A stretch of DNA of 64,000 nucleotides from Pseudothioglobus sp905182815. Its GTDB lineage: Bacteria > Pseudomonadota > Gammaproteobacteria > PS1 > Pseudothioglobaceae. Position numbers and translations under genes: made by a program. Positions 1 to 7,658 of this stretch are shown here, piece after piece. The notes under the pieces were generated by a model that saw only the letters and a program-made list of their open reading frames with translations, was not told the origin of the DNA and did no database searches. The DNA lies in NCBI RefSeq assembly GCF_048087625.1, contig NZ_CP159805.1:558001-622000 (forward strand), read 5' to 3'. How positions within the stretch are numbered: the stretch's first letter is position 1; each line of letters opens with the position of its first letter.

Positions 1-41
1 ATTGAAGTAATAAAAATAGAATTTAAAACCAAGGATATTTT

Positions 42-749
42 ATGAACAGCACATTATTACCAACAGACATTGTAGGAGGTACTTTTTGGCTCCTATCTAT
101 GGCAATGTTTGGTGCATCTATTTTCTTTCTTCTTGAAAGAACAAAGGTTGCTACTAAGTGGCATACAACTATGACATTACTAGGTGTGGTAATGCTGGTT
201 TCAGCAGTCTTCTACCACTATATTAAAACAATGTGGGTGGACACTGGTTCAGCACCAATTATTCTACGATATTTAGACTGGATACTCACACATACGATGC
301 AAATTGTATTGTTTTATGTCATCTTGTCTGCAGTTACAAAAGTTTCATCAGCTTTGTTTTGGAGATTATTAATTGGATCATTAGTAATGGTGATTGGCGA
401 ATTTCTAGGGGCAGCTGGTTATATGAGCGCTACGTTAGGATTTATTATAGGAGTTGTGGGTTGGCTTTATATTCTCGGTGAACTGTATATGGGAGAAGCA
501 GGACGTGCAAATTTAGAGAGTGGTAATGAAGCCACACATATGGCATTTAATGGCCTCAGATTAATTTTAACTATTGGATGGGCAATTTACCCACTTGGTT
601 ATTTTATAAACAATCTTGGGGGCGGTATTGATGTGAATAGCTTAAATATTGTTTATAACTTAAGTGATTTTTTAAATAAAGTAATTTTTGGATTCGTAAT
701 TTATAAAGCTGCAATGAATGATACTCAGCTAGTAAATGAAAGCAATTAA
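42..749 (+). CDS. Proteorhodopsin-family microbial rhodopsin with D-T-L motif
   Basis: Seven-helix retinal-binding membrane protein of 235 aa, close to proteorhodopsin in length and motifs. Lys213 in NLSDFLNK is the Schiff-base lysine. Arg76, Asp79 and Thr83 lie in RYLDWILT and His59 in FYHY, matching Arg94, Asp97, Thr101 and His75 of green proteorhodopsin. Gln87 sits at the spectral tuning position and predicts blue absorption. The cytoplasmic proton-donor position (Glu108 in proteorhodopsin) is Leu90, so the motif is D-T-L, not D-T-E. There is no obvious cleaved signal peptide, although many proteorhodopsins have one. An AAGGA-type ribosome site precedes the ATG. It is the first visible gene of a same-strand cluster, and anything upstream lies outside the window. 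No retinal synthesis gene is visible. Family is certain; outward pumping is not. Confidence 0.95.
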   Translation: MNSTLLPTDIVGGTFWLLSMAMFGASIFFLLERTKVATKWHTTMTLLGVVMLVSAVFYHYIKTMWVDTGSAPIILRYLDWILTHTMQIVLFYVILSAVTKVSSALFWRLLIGSLVMVIGEFLGAAGYMSATLGFIIGVVGWLYILGELYMGEAGRANLESGNEATHMAFNGLRLILTIGWAIYPLGYFINNLGGGIDVNSLNIVYNLSDFLNKVIFGFVIYKAAMNDTQLVNESN

Positions 750-792
750 CTATGAAAAATAATACATACAAATTTTATAAGGAGAAATTATT

Positions 793-2787
793 ATGACTGG
801 TGCAGATATTATTGCAGCCATTATTCTTACGGCATTAGCAATTGCAATTTTTGTATATTTGCTGCATTGGCTTTATCGCAGATCATCCAAAGAGGTTTCT
901 TTTGTGAGAACTGGACTTAGAGGTGAAAAGGTTATATTAAGTGGGGGAGCATTTGTATTACCAATAATTCACAATATAACTTCTGTTGGAATGCGAACAT
1001 TGCGTATAGAAGTTAAGCGTGGTGGTGATAAATCATTTATTACTAAAAATAGAATGCGAGTTGAAATAATTGCAGAATTCTATGTACGCGTAACTCCATC
1101 AAAGGAGGCAGTATCAATTGCAGCGGGTACTTTAGGTAAGCGAACAATGGAGCCTGAAAGTTTAAGAGAATTAGTCCAAGGTAGATTTGTAGACGCACTA
1201 GGTATTGTTGCAGCACAAATGACAATGGAAGAAATACAGGAGAAGAGGGGCGAATATATAAAGGAAGTAAAGGTTATTGTTGCTGAATCTTTAAGTGCGA
1301 CAGGACTAGAGCTTGAAGCCGTTTCTCTAACTAGTTTAGATCAAGCTGGACTAGAGGTATTTAACCCATCTAACGCGTTTGACGCGGAAGGTCTTACTCA
1401 GCTTACAGAGCAAATTGAAGCAGGAAAGAAAAAGCGTAATGATATTGAGCAAGATACAACAATAAGAATTAGAGCAAAAAATCTGGAAGCTGAGCAGAAA
1501 GCTCTGGAAATTGATCAACAAAGAGAGTTTTCAAGGTTATCACAGGAGCGTGAAATTGCCAAACAACGAGATAGAGAGCGTACTGATATGGCTATTGAAA
1601 CCTCAACACAGCAGCGCTTAGCTGAAGAATCCAGAATCCAGTCTGAAGAGGATATTGAAAAAGCACGTATTCAACAACAAGATACAATTGAAGTTGAGCG
1701 TTCATTGAGGGAGCATGAGCTAACACTTCAGATTGAAGAGCGAAAAAGATTAAGAAACGAAATTGAAAGACAAACTGAAACTGACATTAAGCAAAAAAAT
1801 CTTGAGGCTGAAATTAGAGCATTAGATATTCAAAAAGAAAATGAGTTTGCAAGACTCCAACAGGAAGAAGATATTGCTTCTCAAAGGGCAAAACAGAAAA
1901 CTGAAGTTCTTAAGGTTGAGTCTGAGCAATATATAGAATCTGAACAGGCCCAAATAAAAGCAAACGAAGAAGTTAAAAAGATGGAAATAGATCAAAAGAG
2001 ATCTCTTGAAATCTCTCGAATTAATAATGATCAATTGTCTCAAGCTTCTGAAATACAAAAGAGAAAAAATCTTGAGATTGAAGAGAAAGATCGTGAGCTT
2101 GAAATTATAGCCAAAACTGTAGAAGTATTAAAGGCAGTAGAAAATAAAGAACATATTAGGGCTCAAGTTGTTGTCGCAGAGGAGCAGGTTCAATCAGCAC
2201 AGGAGGTTGAAGTTGCAGAGCGACAAAAGAAGCTTCAGATAATTAATGCTGAAAAAGAGGGTGAGAGTGAAGCAATACAAATTACCACCCTTGCTAGAGC
2301 TGAAAAAGAAGCAGCACAGGAGCAAGAGCAAACTGATAAATATGCCTCCCTTGCAAGTAAGCTTCGATATGAAGTAGATGCAGCAGGAAATTTGATGCTA
2401 AATGAGGCTGAAAATGCTCGAAGTGATGAAAGTCGTCAAAGCGATCTAAGAATGGAGATTGCTAAGAATCTTGACTCAATTATTAGAGAAGCTGTTAAGC
2501 CAATGGAAAATATTGATGACATAAAAATTTATGAACTTAATGGAATGCCTGGCTTCAATTCAAATAGTTCCAATGGAGATTTTGTTGGACCAGTAAATGG
2601 AGGCGGAAATTTTTCTGAAAATGTAGTTAATTCCGCATTACGTTATCGCGCACAGGCTCCTTTTGTTGACAATCTTCTTGATGAAATTGGAATGTCATCT
2701 AAAGAGATAAGCAATATTAAAAACATTCTTGGGGATTATAAGAAGGATGAAAAAAAAGGCGACGATATAGAAGGCGATAAAGCCTAA
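793..2787 (+). CDS. SPFH/flotillin (YqiK-like) membrane scaffold protein
   Basis: 664 aa. One N-terminal membrane segment (about residues 5-27) is followed by an SPFH domain (about 30-205, with VSFVRTGLRGEKVILSGGAF). A very long charged coiled coil (about 210-520) and a Gly/Asn-rich linker (about 560-600) come next. The coiled coil has an internal repeat: the block starting KNLEAE at residue 229 recurs at 335, a 106-residue period. Known flotillin/YqiK proteins oligomerise on the inner membrane and organise membrane microdomains. It is longer than E. coli YqiK (about 550 aa). The gene lies 43 bases after the rhodopsin and 40 bases before the formamidase-like gene, with a GGAG ribosome site, so co-transcription is likely. 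A role in organising the rhodopsin or the enzyme is inference from position only. Confidence 0.88.
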   Translation: MTGADIIAAIILTALAIAIFVYLLHWLYRRSSKEVSFVRTGLRGEKVILSGGAFVLPIIHNITSVGMRTLRIEVKRGGDKSFITKNRMRVEIIAEFYVRVTPSKEAVSIAAGTLGKRTMEPESLRELVQGRFVDALGIVAAQMTMEEIQEKRGEYIKEVKVIVAESLSATGLELEAVSLTSLDQAGLEVFNPSNAFDAEGLTQLTEQIEAGKKKRNDIEQDTTIRIRAKNLEAEQKALEIDQQREFSRLSQEREIAKQRDRERTDMAIETSTQQRLAEESRIQSEEDIEKARIQQQDTIEVERSLREHELTLQIEERKRLRNEIERQTETDIKQKNLEAEIRALDIQKENEFARLQQEEDIASQRAKQKTEVLKVESEQYIESEQAQIKANEEVKKMEIDQKRSLEISRINNDQLSQASEIQKRKNLEIEEKDRELEIIAKTVEVLKAVENKEHIRAQVVVAEEQVQSAQEVEVAERQKKLQIINAEKEGESEAIQITTLARAEKEAAQEQEQTDKYASLASKLRYEVDAAGNLMLNEAENARSDESRQSDLRMEIAKNLDSIIREAVKPMENIDDIKIYELNGMPGFNSNSSNGDFVGPVNGGGNFSENVVNSALRYRAQAPFVDNLLDEIGMSSKEISNIKNILGDYKKDEKKGDDIEGDKA

Positions 2788-2827
2788 AAAGTTTAACTTT
2801 AAATTAATAAAAAATTAAGGAAATATT

Positions 2828-5206
2828 ATGTTGAGAATTACTGGTTATAGCGACAAATACTCTGTTTGTCCTGGAGATAACATACAATTTTATATTAACT
2901 CTGAAGATAGTGAAGTTTACGAAACACAAATAGTCCGATTAATACATGGTGATACTAACCCTGACGGTCCTGGATACAAAGAAGAAGAAATTCAGGCTGA
3001 ATGTAATAAAAATTATCCAGGAAAAAATCAAAAAATACATGGTGGCTCTTATGTGATCGTCCCTCAAGATGAGCGTCTTAATTTAGAAAGCTTTACACTT
3101 CAGTGTTATATATTCCCAACAACACCTGTTGTTGGTCTTGGTACTCCACAAAAAGGACGCCAGGGCGTTTTAACTAAATGGGTTGAAGAAACTAAAAGTG
3201 GCTATGGGTTGTTTATAGACGAGCATAATTGTTTGTCTGTCGAAATAGGCGATGGCAGTGGCCAGATTATGAAGCTTTCAAGTGATAAAAAACTTTTAAG
3301 AAAGGTTTGGTATCTTGCAGCAGTTAGTTATGATGCGCGCACAGGTAAAGTTACGTTATTTCAAGAACCTGTTGTAACATCAACTAATGGCGGATTAGGC
3401 CAAGGCTTATTAAATCCAGCAGAAGAAACTACTGCTGTGGTGGAGTCTATTAATAGTATAAAGCCGGGTATCAATGATGCCCCTTTTTTAATGGCAGCAA
3501 GTACAAAATATCAGAGGTCAGGAAGACATATTTCTGGAGGACATTTTAAAGAGGTGTTGGAGCCTATAGAATTGCCAGAGCAAATTCATACATATAACGG
3601 AAAAATAGATCGCCCAAGACTCTCAAGAAGAGCTTTAACTAGGTCTGAAATAGAATCTTTGGCACGTGGTTACCAGGGTTGTAAGGCAGAATTACGTAAC
3701 GACGTTGTTGGAGCATGGGATTTTCATGCAAATATAACTACAAACATCGCCTCAACTTGCATAATTGATACGTCACCTTCTATGTTAAATGGTGTCATTA
3801 TTAATATGCCTGTTAGGGCTATGACAGGCTTTAACTGGACTGGAGATGAAATTGTTTATCATCATAAGCCTGAAGAGTATGGTGCAATTCATTTTCATGA
3901 CGATGATATAGATGACGCACGTTGGGAAGTTGATTTTGAACTGAAAATTCCTGATGGCTTAAAAAGTGGTATTTATGCTGCTCGCTTAAGGATTGGTGGT
4001 GAAGACTCTCCAGAAACAGAAGATTATATTCCTTTTGTTGTTCGTCCTCCAAAAGGAAAAACTACTTCAAAATTGGCTTTTATTTTGCCTACAAATTCAT
4101 ACTTAGCCTATTCAAATGATAATCTTTGTACCAACTGTGTTGTGGCTGAGTTATTAGCTGGAAAGGTTCCTGTAATGACTGCAGCTGATCTATATTTAAA
4201 TGAGCATAGAGAATATGGACTTTCTACTTATTCACTTCATTCAGATGGAAGTGGCGTTTGCTACTCATCAAGACTTAGACCAATTTTAAATATGCGCCCT
4301 AAATATCGTCATTGGCTCTCTCCGTCTTTATGGCAGCTTAATGGCGATCTTCATCTTGTTGACTGGCTTGAAGAAAAAAACTTTGATTTTGATATTCATA
4401 CTGATGAAGACTTGCATCGAGAAGGAGTTGGGTTATTAAATAAATATCAAACTGTACTTACTGGAAGTCATCCAGAATATACTTCAGAAAAAATGTTTTC
4501 TGCTTATGAAAAATATCAACAAGATGGAGGTCGATGGATTTATTTAGGTGCAAATGGTTTCTACTGGTGTAGTGAGTATCATCCTGATAATTCTAATATT
4601 ATTGAAGTTCGTAAAGGAGAGGCTGGAACTAGAGCCTGGACAGCAAATCCTGGAGAATATAATAATGCTTTTGATGGAAAATATGGAGGCATGTGGCGCG
4701 CTCGAGGAAGAATTCCAAGTAAGCTTTGTGGACTCACTTTTACGGCTTATGGTTTTGATGTTTCATCCTACTATGTTAGAGATAAGGATAGTGAAAGACC
4801 AGAGACAGCTTGGATAATGGAAGGGGTAGGGAATGGTGAAAAAATCGGTGATTTTGGGCTTGTTGGCGGTGGGGCTGCAGGTGTAGAGTTGGATCGGTAT
4901 GACATTGAATTCGGAACCCCACATGATTCATATTTATTAGCGCATTCAGTTGGACATACCAATTTAATGTTGCAAGTTAATGAAGAGATTCACTTTTCTG
5001 TTCGTGGGTATCACGGAAGTGGTACTGAGAATCCAATGGTTCGAGCTGATATGGTGTTTTATAAAACACCAAATGATGGTGGAGTTTTTGCTCCAGGATC
5101 TTTGTCGTGGTGTGGAAGTCTTTCGCATAATAATTACAATAATAATGTTTCTCGTATTACAGAAAATGCAATAAGAGGATTTTTAAAAGATGGACCTTTG
5201 CCTTAA
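2828..5206 (+). CDS. N,N-dimethylformamidase-like large subunit
   Basis: 792 aa, no signal peptide, so probably cytoplasmic. It resembles the large subunit of N,N-dimethylformamidase (amide hydrolysis to dimethylamine and formate). There is an N-terminal beta domain, a LamG/concanavalin-like insert (about residues 75-290) and a C-terminal alpha/beta catalytic domain (about 400-790). From memory, the characterised enzyme binds one iron through two Tyr and one Glu. Candidate equivalents here are Tyr425 or Tyr428 in PTNSYLAYSN, a Tyr near HSDGSGVCYSSRLRP (Tyr468 or Tyr479), and Glu550 in GSHPEY, with His548 beside it. DFGLVGGGAAG and WCGSLSHNNY near the C-terminus also fit the family. The two following genes look like small subunits. 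The substrate is unknown: marine homologues need not act on DMF. Confidence 0.82.
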   Translation: MLRITGYSDKYSVCPGDNIQFYINSEDSEVYETQIVRLIHGDTNPDGPGYKEEEIQAECNKNYPGKNQKIHGGSYVIVPQDERLNLESFTLQCYIFPTTPVVGLGTPQKGRQGVLTKWVEETKSGYGLFIDEHNCLSVEIGDGSGQIMKLSSDKKLLRKVWYLAAVSYDARTGKVTLFQEPVVTSTNGGLGQGLLNPAEETTAVVESINSIKPGINDAPFLMAASTKYQRSGRHISGGHFKEVLEPIELPEQIHTYNGKIDRPRLSRRALTRSEIESLARGYQGCKAELRNDVVGAWDFHANITTNIASTCIIDTSPSMLNGVIINMPVRAMTGFNWTGDEIVYHHKPEEYGAIHFHDDDIDDARWEVDFELKIPDGLKSGIYAARLRIGGEDSPETEDYIPFVVRPPKGKTTSKLAFILPTNSYLAYSNDNLCTNCVVAELLAGKVPVMTAADLYLNEHREYGLSTYSLHSDGSGVCYSSRLRPILNMRPKYRHWLSPSLWQLNGDLHLVDWLEEKNFDFDIHTDEDLHREGVGLLNKYQTVLTGSHPEYTSEKMFSAYEKYQQDGGRWIYLGANGFYWCSEYHPDNSNIIEVRKGEAGTRAWTANPGEYNNAFDGKYGGMWRARGRIPSKLCGLTFTAYGFDVSSYYVRDKDSERPETAWIMEGVGNGEKIGDFGLVGGGAAGVELDRYDIEFGTPHDSYLLAHSVGHTNLMLQVNEEIHFSVRGYHGSGTENPMVRADMVFYKTPNDGGVFAPGSLSWCGSLSHNNYNNNVSRITENAIRGFLKDGPLP

Positions 5207-5232
5207 TAATATAGATAAGGAGTTATATTAAA

Positions 5233-5601
5233 ATGATTACTAATAAACACCCTAATATGATGGATCCACCTGTTGGTAAGTCAGTTGTTGGAACAAGCAC
5301 TGAGCCTCTTAATGAATTAGAGAAAAGAGTAATTAGCCCTCTAGATGAGGATAAAGTTAATGATTTGTCAGAATATTTATTTACACTTAATAATAGACAC
5401 ATTGGGCCAATTGCAGGTGCTTATGTTGCAGTTTGCATTGTTGAAGGAAAAGAGTGGTGTGTTGGCCAGTTGAATGCAGATCGAGCAAAGCCATTAATAC
5501 TTTTTGAAGATAAGATCTTTAACACCCCTGAAGGCGCCCAAATTGAGGCAGGACGATTAAAAGAGGAGCGAGGAGAGTCAGTGCCTTGTCGCAACCATTA
5601 A
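5233..5601 (+). CDS. Small protein resembling DMFase small subunit (first of two)
   Basis: 122 aa, soluble, with a GGAG-type ribosome site 26 bases after the large subunit gene. Its core, IAGAYVAVCIVEG followed by a conserved aromatic and IFNTPEGAQIEAGRLKEE, parallels the next protein (MAGKYVTVCI, then IYSSEEACEHAIFLKRI). The two are therefore likely diverged tandem paralogues. The pattern matches the C-terminal half of the roughly 130-aa small subunit of N,N-dimethylformamidase, but more weakly than the next gene does. It probably binds the large subunit, as one half of a heteromeric small-subunit pair or as a regulatory variant. The assignment rests on the shared core and on position. Confidence 0.6.
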   Translation: MITNKHPNMMDPPVGKSVVGTSTEPLNELEKRVISPLDEDKVNDLSEYLFTLNNRHIGPIAGAYVAVCIVEGKEWCVGQLNADRAKPLILFEDKIFNTPEGAQIEAGRLKEERGESVPCRNH

Positions 5602-5621
5602 TTACAAAATAGGAATATATT

Positions 5622-6029
5622 ATGACAAATAAAGAAAAAGGTGTAATTGCAAACGAATCTTATGCTGAGACAGATGATTATATTACGAGGACTTATGTAA
5701 TGCCTCTTTTGTTTGATGATGAATCACGCAGAAAATTGATTTCAGAGCACAGAAATAGTCCTGTTGGAACTGCTCCATCAAATGGAAGGGCCGCGATCGA
5801 ACATAGTCATGACCTTAGAAAAGTTCTTGATAAATTACGAAGAGCGCCAATGGCTGGCAAATATGTTACTGTTTGTATTCGTATGTTTGAAAAATATAAG
5901 ATAGGAATTGTTTCAGGAATTCGCGGTGTTCCAGTTGATATACAAGAAGAAATATATTCTTCAGAAGAAGCCTGTGAGCATGCAATTTTTTTAAAAAGAA
6001 TTGCTAATTTAATGAATCACTACGGTTAG
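5622..6029 (+). CDS. DMFase small-subunit-like protein (second of two)
   Basis: 135 aa, soluble. The C-terminal segment, EEIYSSEEACEHAIFLKRIA, closely resembles what I recall of the dimethylformamidase small subunit (an F-K-T-E-E-E-A-x-x-A-x-F-L-R-R-I pattern). Length also matches (about 132 aa). It starts 20 bases after the preceding paralogue with an AGGA-like ribosome site and is the last gene of the cluster. With the 792-aa protein it should form the amidase complex. A long inverted repeat begins four bases after the stop codon. Family call moderately sure; substrate unknown. Confidence 0.68.
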   Translation: MTNKEKGVIANESYAETDDYITRTYVMPLLFDDESRRKLISEHRNSPVGTAPSNGRAAIEHSHDLRKVLDKLRRAPMAGKYVTVCIRMFEKYKIGIVSGIRGVPVDIQEEIYSSEEACEHAIFLKRIANLMNHYG

Positions 6030-6032
6030 GTT

Positions 6033-6148
6033 TTGGTTTCTTGTAATCGTCTCTCTTTTTAATATACTATTTTTAATTACAGTAATGATCTTACTGAATA
6101 GTCGCTTTCTCCTGCAGAAATATTAACTACGATTACAAGAATCACCAA
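6033..6148. repeat. Nested inverted repeat between convergent operons
   Basis: TTCTTGTAATCGT at 6038-6050 is repeated exactly inverted at 6129-6141. The arms extend outward as TTGGT (6033-6037) and ACCAA (6144-6148) with a two-base bulge on the right. Inside sits a second hairpin, CAGTAA-TGATC-TTACTG, at 6080-6096. The structure separates the rightward rhodopsin cluster from the leftward Moco operon. It may be a bidirectional terminator, or a small non-coding mobile (MITE-like) remnant. No target-site duplication is obvious. Confidence 0.7.
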
Positions 6149-6186
6149 TTCAAAGCTTCAATCAAGCTAGAGTATTACAAAGCCAA

Positions 6187-6876
6187 TTAATTCAATAGGT
6201 TGTATGCCAAGCTCACAACACTAAACAACACTAACTGATGAGTCAGATAGATAATTAGAGCATGCTTTCCGATTACTTCAAGCCAATTTAATCGAAAAAT
6301 AAATATTTTCTGATAATAGGGATTGTGCCCTAGATAAATTCCAATAAAGACAAAAGATAGCCACGGGAATAGAGGGTAATAATCAACACTTCCAAACGGT
6401 AAGTAAGGTTCAAGGAGGTATGAAATAAAACTAAGGTTAGGTTGATCAAAAATCGCACCAATAAGAATTAATGCAGCAATTAGCAAGGAGGTCTTAGGAA
6501 GATTTACAAAAGAAATTGCTATGATAGTAGAAAACCAAATTAAATGAAGGATTCCAAAATAGACCCATCCATCAGGAAACATTACATAAGTTCCAGCTGA
6601 AACAAAAAGAGCAGCAATTCCTAAATATAATAAGCGTTTAAGGAATTTTTTAAATTTAATGCCTTTGCTATGAGCAATAACCAAGCTAATTCCAACAGCG
6701 CTCAAGAAAAGAAAAACAATTAAGCAGCGCCATGCTATCCCAGCCCAATGAGTAAATAATGGAATATCAGAAAAGCCAAAAGAATTGAGATCATAAATAA
6801 AGTGAAAGGCAATCATCATAATGATTGCAATGCCGCGCATTAAATCAAGTGCTGAATCTCTTGTATTGATCATCAA
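6187..6876 (-). CDS. DUF1624 / HGSNAT-like acyltransferase membrane protein
   Basis: 229 aa with about seven predicted membrane helices. The N-terminal RDSALDLMRGIAIIMMIAFH motif (R-x-x-x-x-D-x-x-R-G) and the family length match DUF1624 proteins, relatives of heparan-alpha-glucosaminide N-acetyltransferase. Such proteins are thought to move acyl groups across the inner membrane, but bacterial substrates are mostly unknown. The gene lies six bases after mogA on the same strand and is the last gene of the Moco operon. Nothing in the sequence ties it to molybdenum, so it may simply be a passenger. Confidence 0.7.
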   Translation of the reverse strand: MMINTRDSALDLMRGIAIIMMIAFHFIYDLNSFGFSDIPLFTHWAGIAWRCLIVFLFLSAVGISLVIAHSKGIKFKKFLKRLLYLGIAALFVSAGTYVMFPDGWVYFGILHLIWFSTIIAISFVNLPKTSLLIAALILIGAIFDQPNLSFISYLLEPYLPFGSVDYYPLFPWLSFVFIGIYLGHNPYYQKIFIFRLNWLEVIGKHALIIYLTHQLVLFSVVSLAYNLLN

Positions 6877-6882
6877 ATAAAT

Positions 6883-7413
6883 TTACTCAAACACTTGAGA
6901 GACATAATTTTTATCGATTGTTATGACGGACTCATCAAGAAGCTCAAGACATTTCGGTACAGCTAAAAAAACTGCTCCAAGACATACAGAAATTGCGACT
7001 GGCTTGCCAGGAAGATTGATAATTAAGCTATTACCTCGAGTACCTGCGATTTGCCGTGAAAGAATTGCTGTAGGAACGGTCCTAAGTGAAACAATCCTCA
7101 TTTGCTCTGCAAATCCATCAAAGATTCTTTCACAAACTTCTTTAGTAGCCTCGGGCGTTACGTCTCGAGTAGTTGGACCAGTTCCACCTGTTGTAAGAAT
7201 TAAATTACAACCAAGACTGTCACTCATCTCTTTGAGAGTATTCTCTATTAAAGGCTGCTCATCTTCAATTATTTTTGAAACTACCTCATATGGGCTAGTT
7301 ACTGCTTTTGATATCCATTCCTGCATGGCAGGTCCACTAATATCTTCATAGATTCCACGTGCAGCTCTATCAGAAATAGTAAGGAATCCAATTTTAATTT
7401 TAGAATCGGTCAT
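6883..7413 (-). CDS. mogA: Molybdopterin adenylyltransferase MogA/MoaB
   Basis: 176 aa cytoplasmic enzyme that adenylates molybdopterin before metal insertion by MoeA. The signature TTGGTGPTTRDVTPEAT, the N-terminal GFLTISDRA and the later LPGKPVAI are diagnostic of the MoCF_biosynth fold. The gene starts eight bases after moaD and is part of the minus-strand moeA-moaC-moaA-moaD-mogA run. MogA and MoaB are hard to tell apart by sequence. The name mogA is chosen because no other candidate for this step is visible. Confidence 0.9.
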   Translation of the reverse strand: MTDSKIKIGFLTISDRAARGIYEDISGPAMQEWISKAVTSPYEVVSKIIEDEQPLIENTLKEMSDSLGCNLILTTGGTGPTTRDVTPEATKEVCERIFDGFAEQMRIVSLRTVPTAILSRQIAGTRGNSLIINLPGKPVAISVCLGAVFLAVPKCLELLDESVITIDKNYVSQVFE

Positions 7414-7421
7414 ATAATCTT

Positions 7422-7658
7422 CTAGCCTCCCGTAACGGGTGGGAAAAAAGCCACCTCATCATCTTCTTTAACAATGGTATCTGACGCCGCCATTTCTTGA
7501 TTAACAGCGCACAAAATGTTATTTGGAAAGTGTTCGCTCCCGTGTTTTTCAATAAGTTTTTGTTTGATAAAAGATATTGAAACTGGCGCGTCAAAGTTCA
7601 TCAAGTCATGACTTGTCTTTAAGTTTTCTTTTAGAGAAGCAAAGTAGATAATTTTCAT
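7422..7658 (-). CDS. moaD: Molybdopterin synthase small subunit MoaD
   Basis: 78 aa ubiquitin-fold sulfur carrier that, with MoaE, converts cyclic pyranopterin monophosphate to molybdopterin. It starts with KIIYFASLKE and ends in the required C-terminal Gly-Gly (PPVTGG), which carries the thiocarboxylate. The start overlaps the moaA stop by four bases, a typical coupled pair. The activating enzyme MoeB is not in the window. MoaE lies at 11054-11506 as a separate unit. Confidence 0.92.
   Translation of the reverse strand: MKIIYFASLKENLKTSHDLMNFDAPVSISFIKQKLIEKHGSEHFPNNILCAVNQEMAASDTIVKEDDEVAFFPPVTGG

Noticed and set aside
42..749. Reading the rhodopsin as a sodium or chloride pump
   Set aside because: Those pumps carry N-D-Q or N-T-Q motifs; this protein keeps Asp79 and Thr83, so it belongs to the proton-type group despite Leu90.
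1477..1905. The flotillin repeat as a tandem DNA duplication or assembly artefact
   Set aside because: The two copies differ at many bases and codons, so it is an old protein-level repeat.
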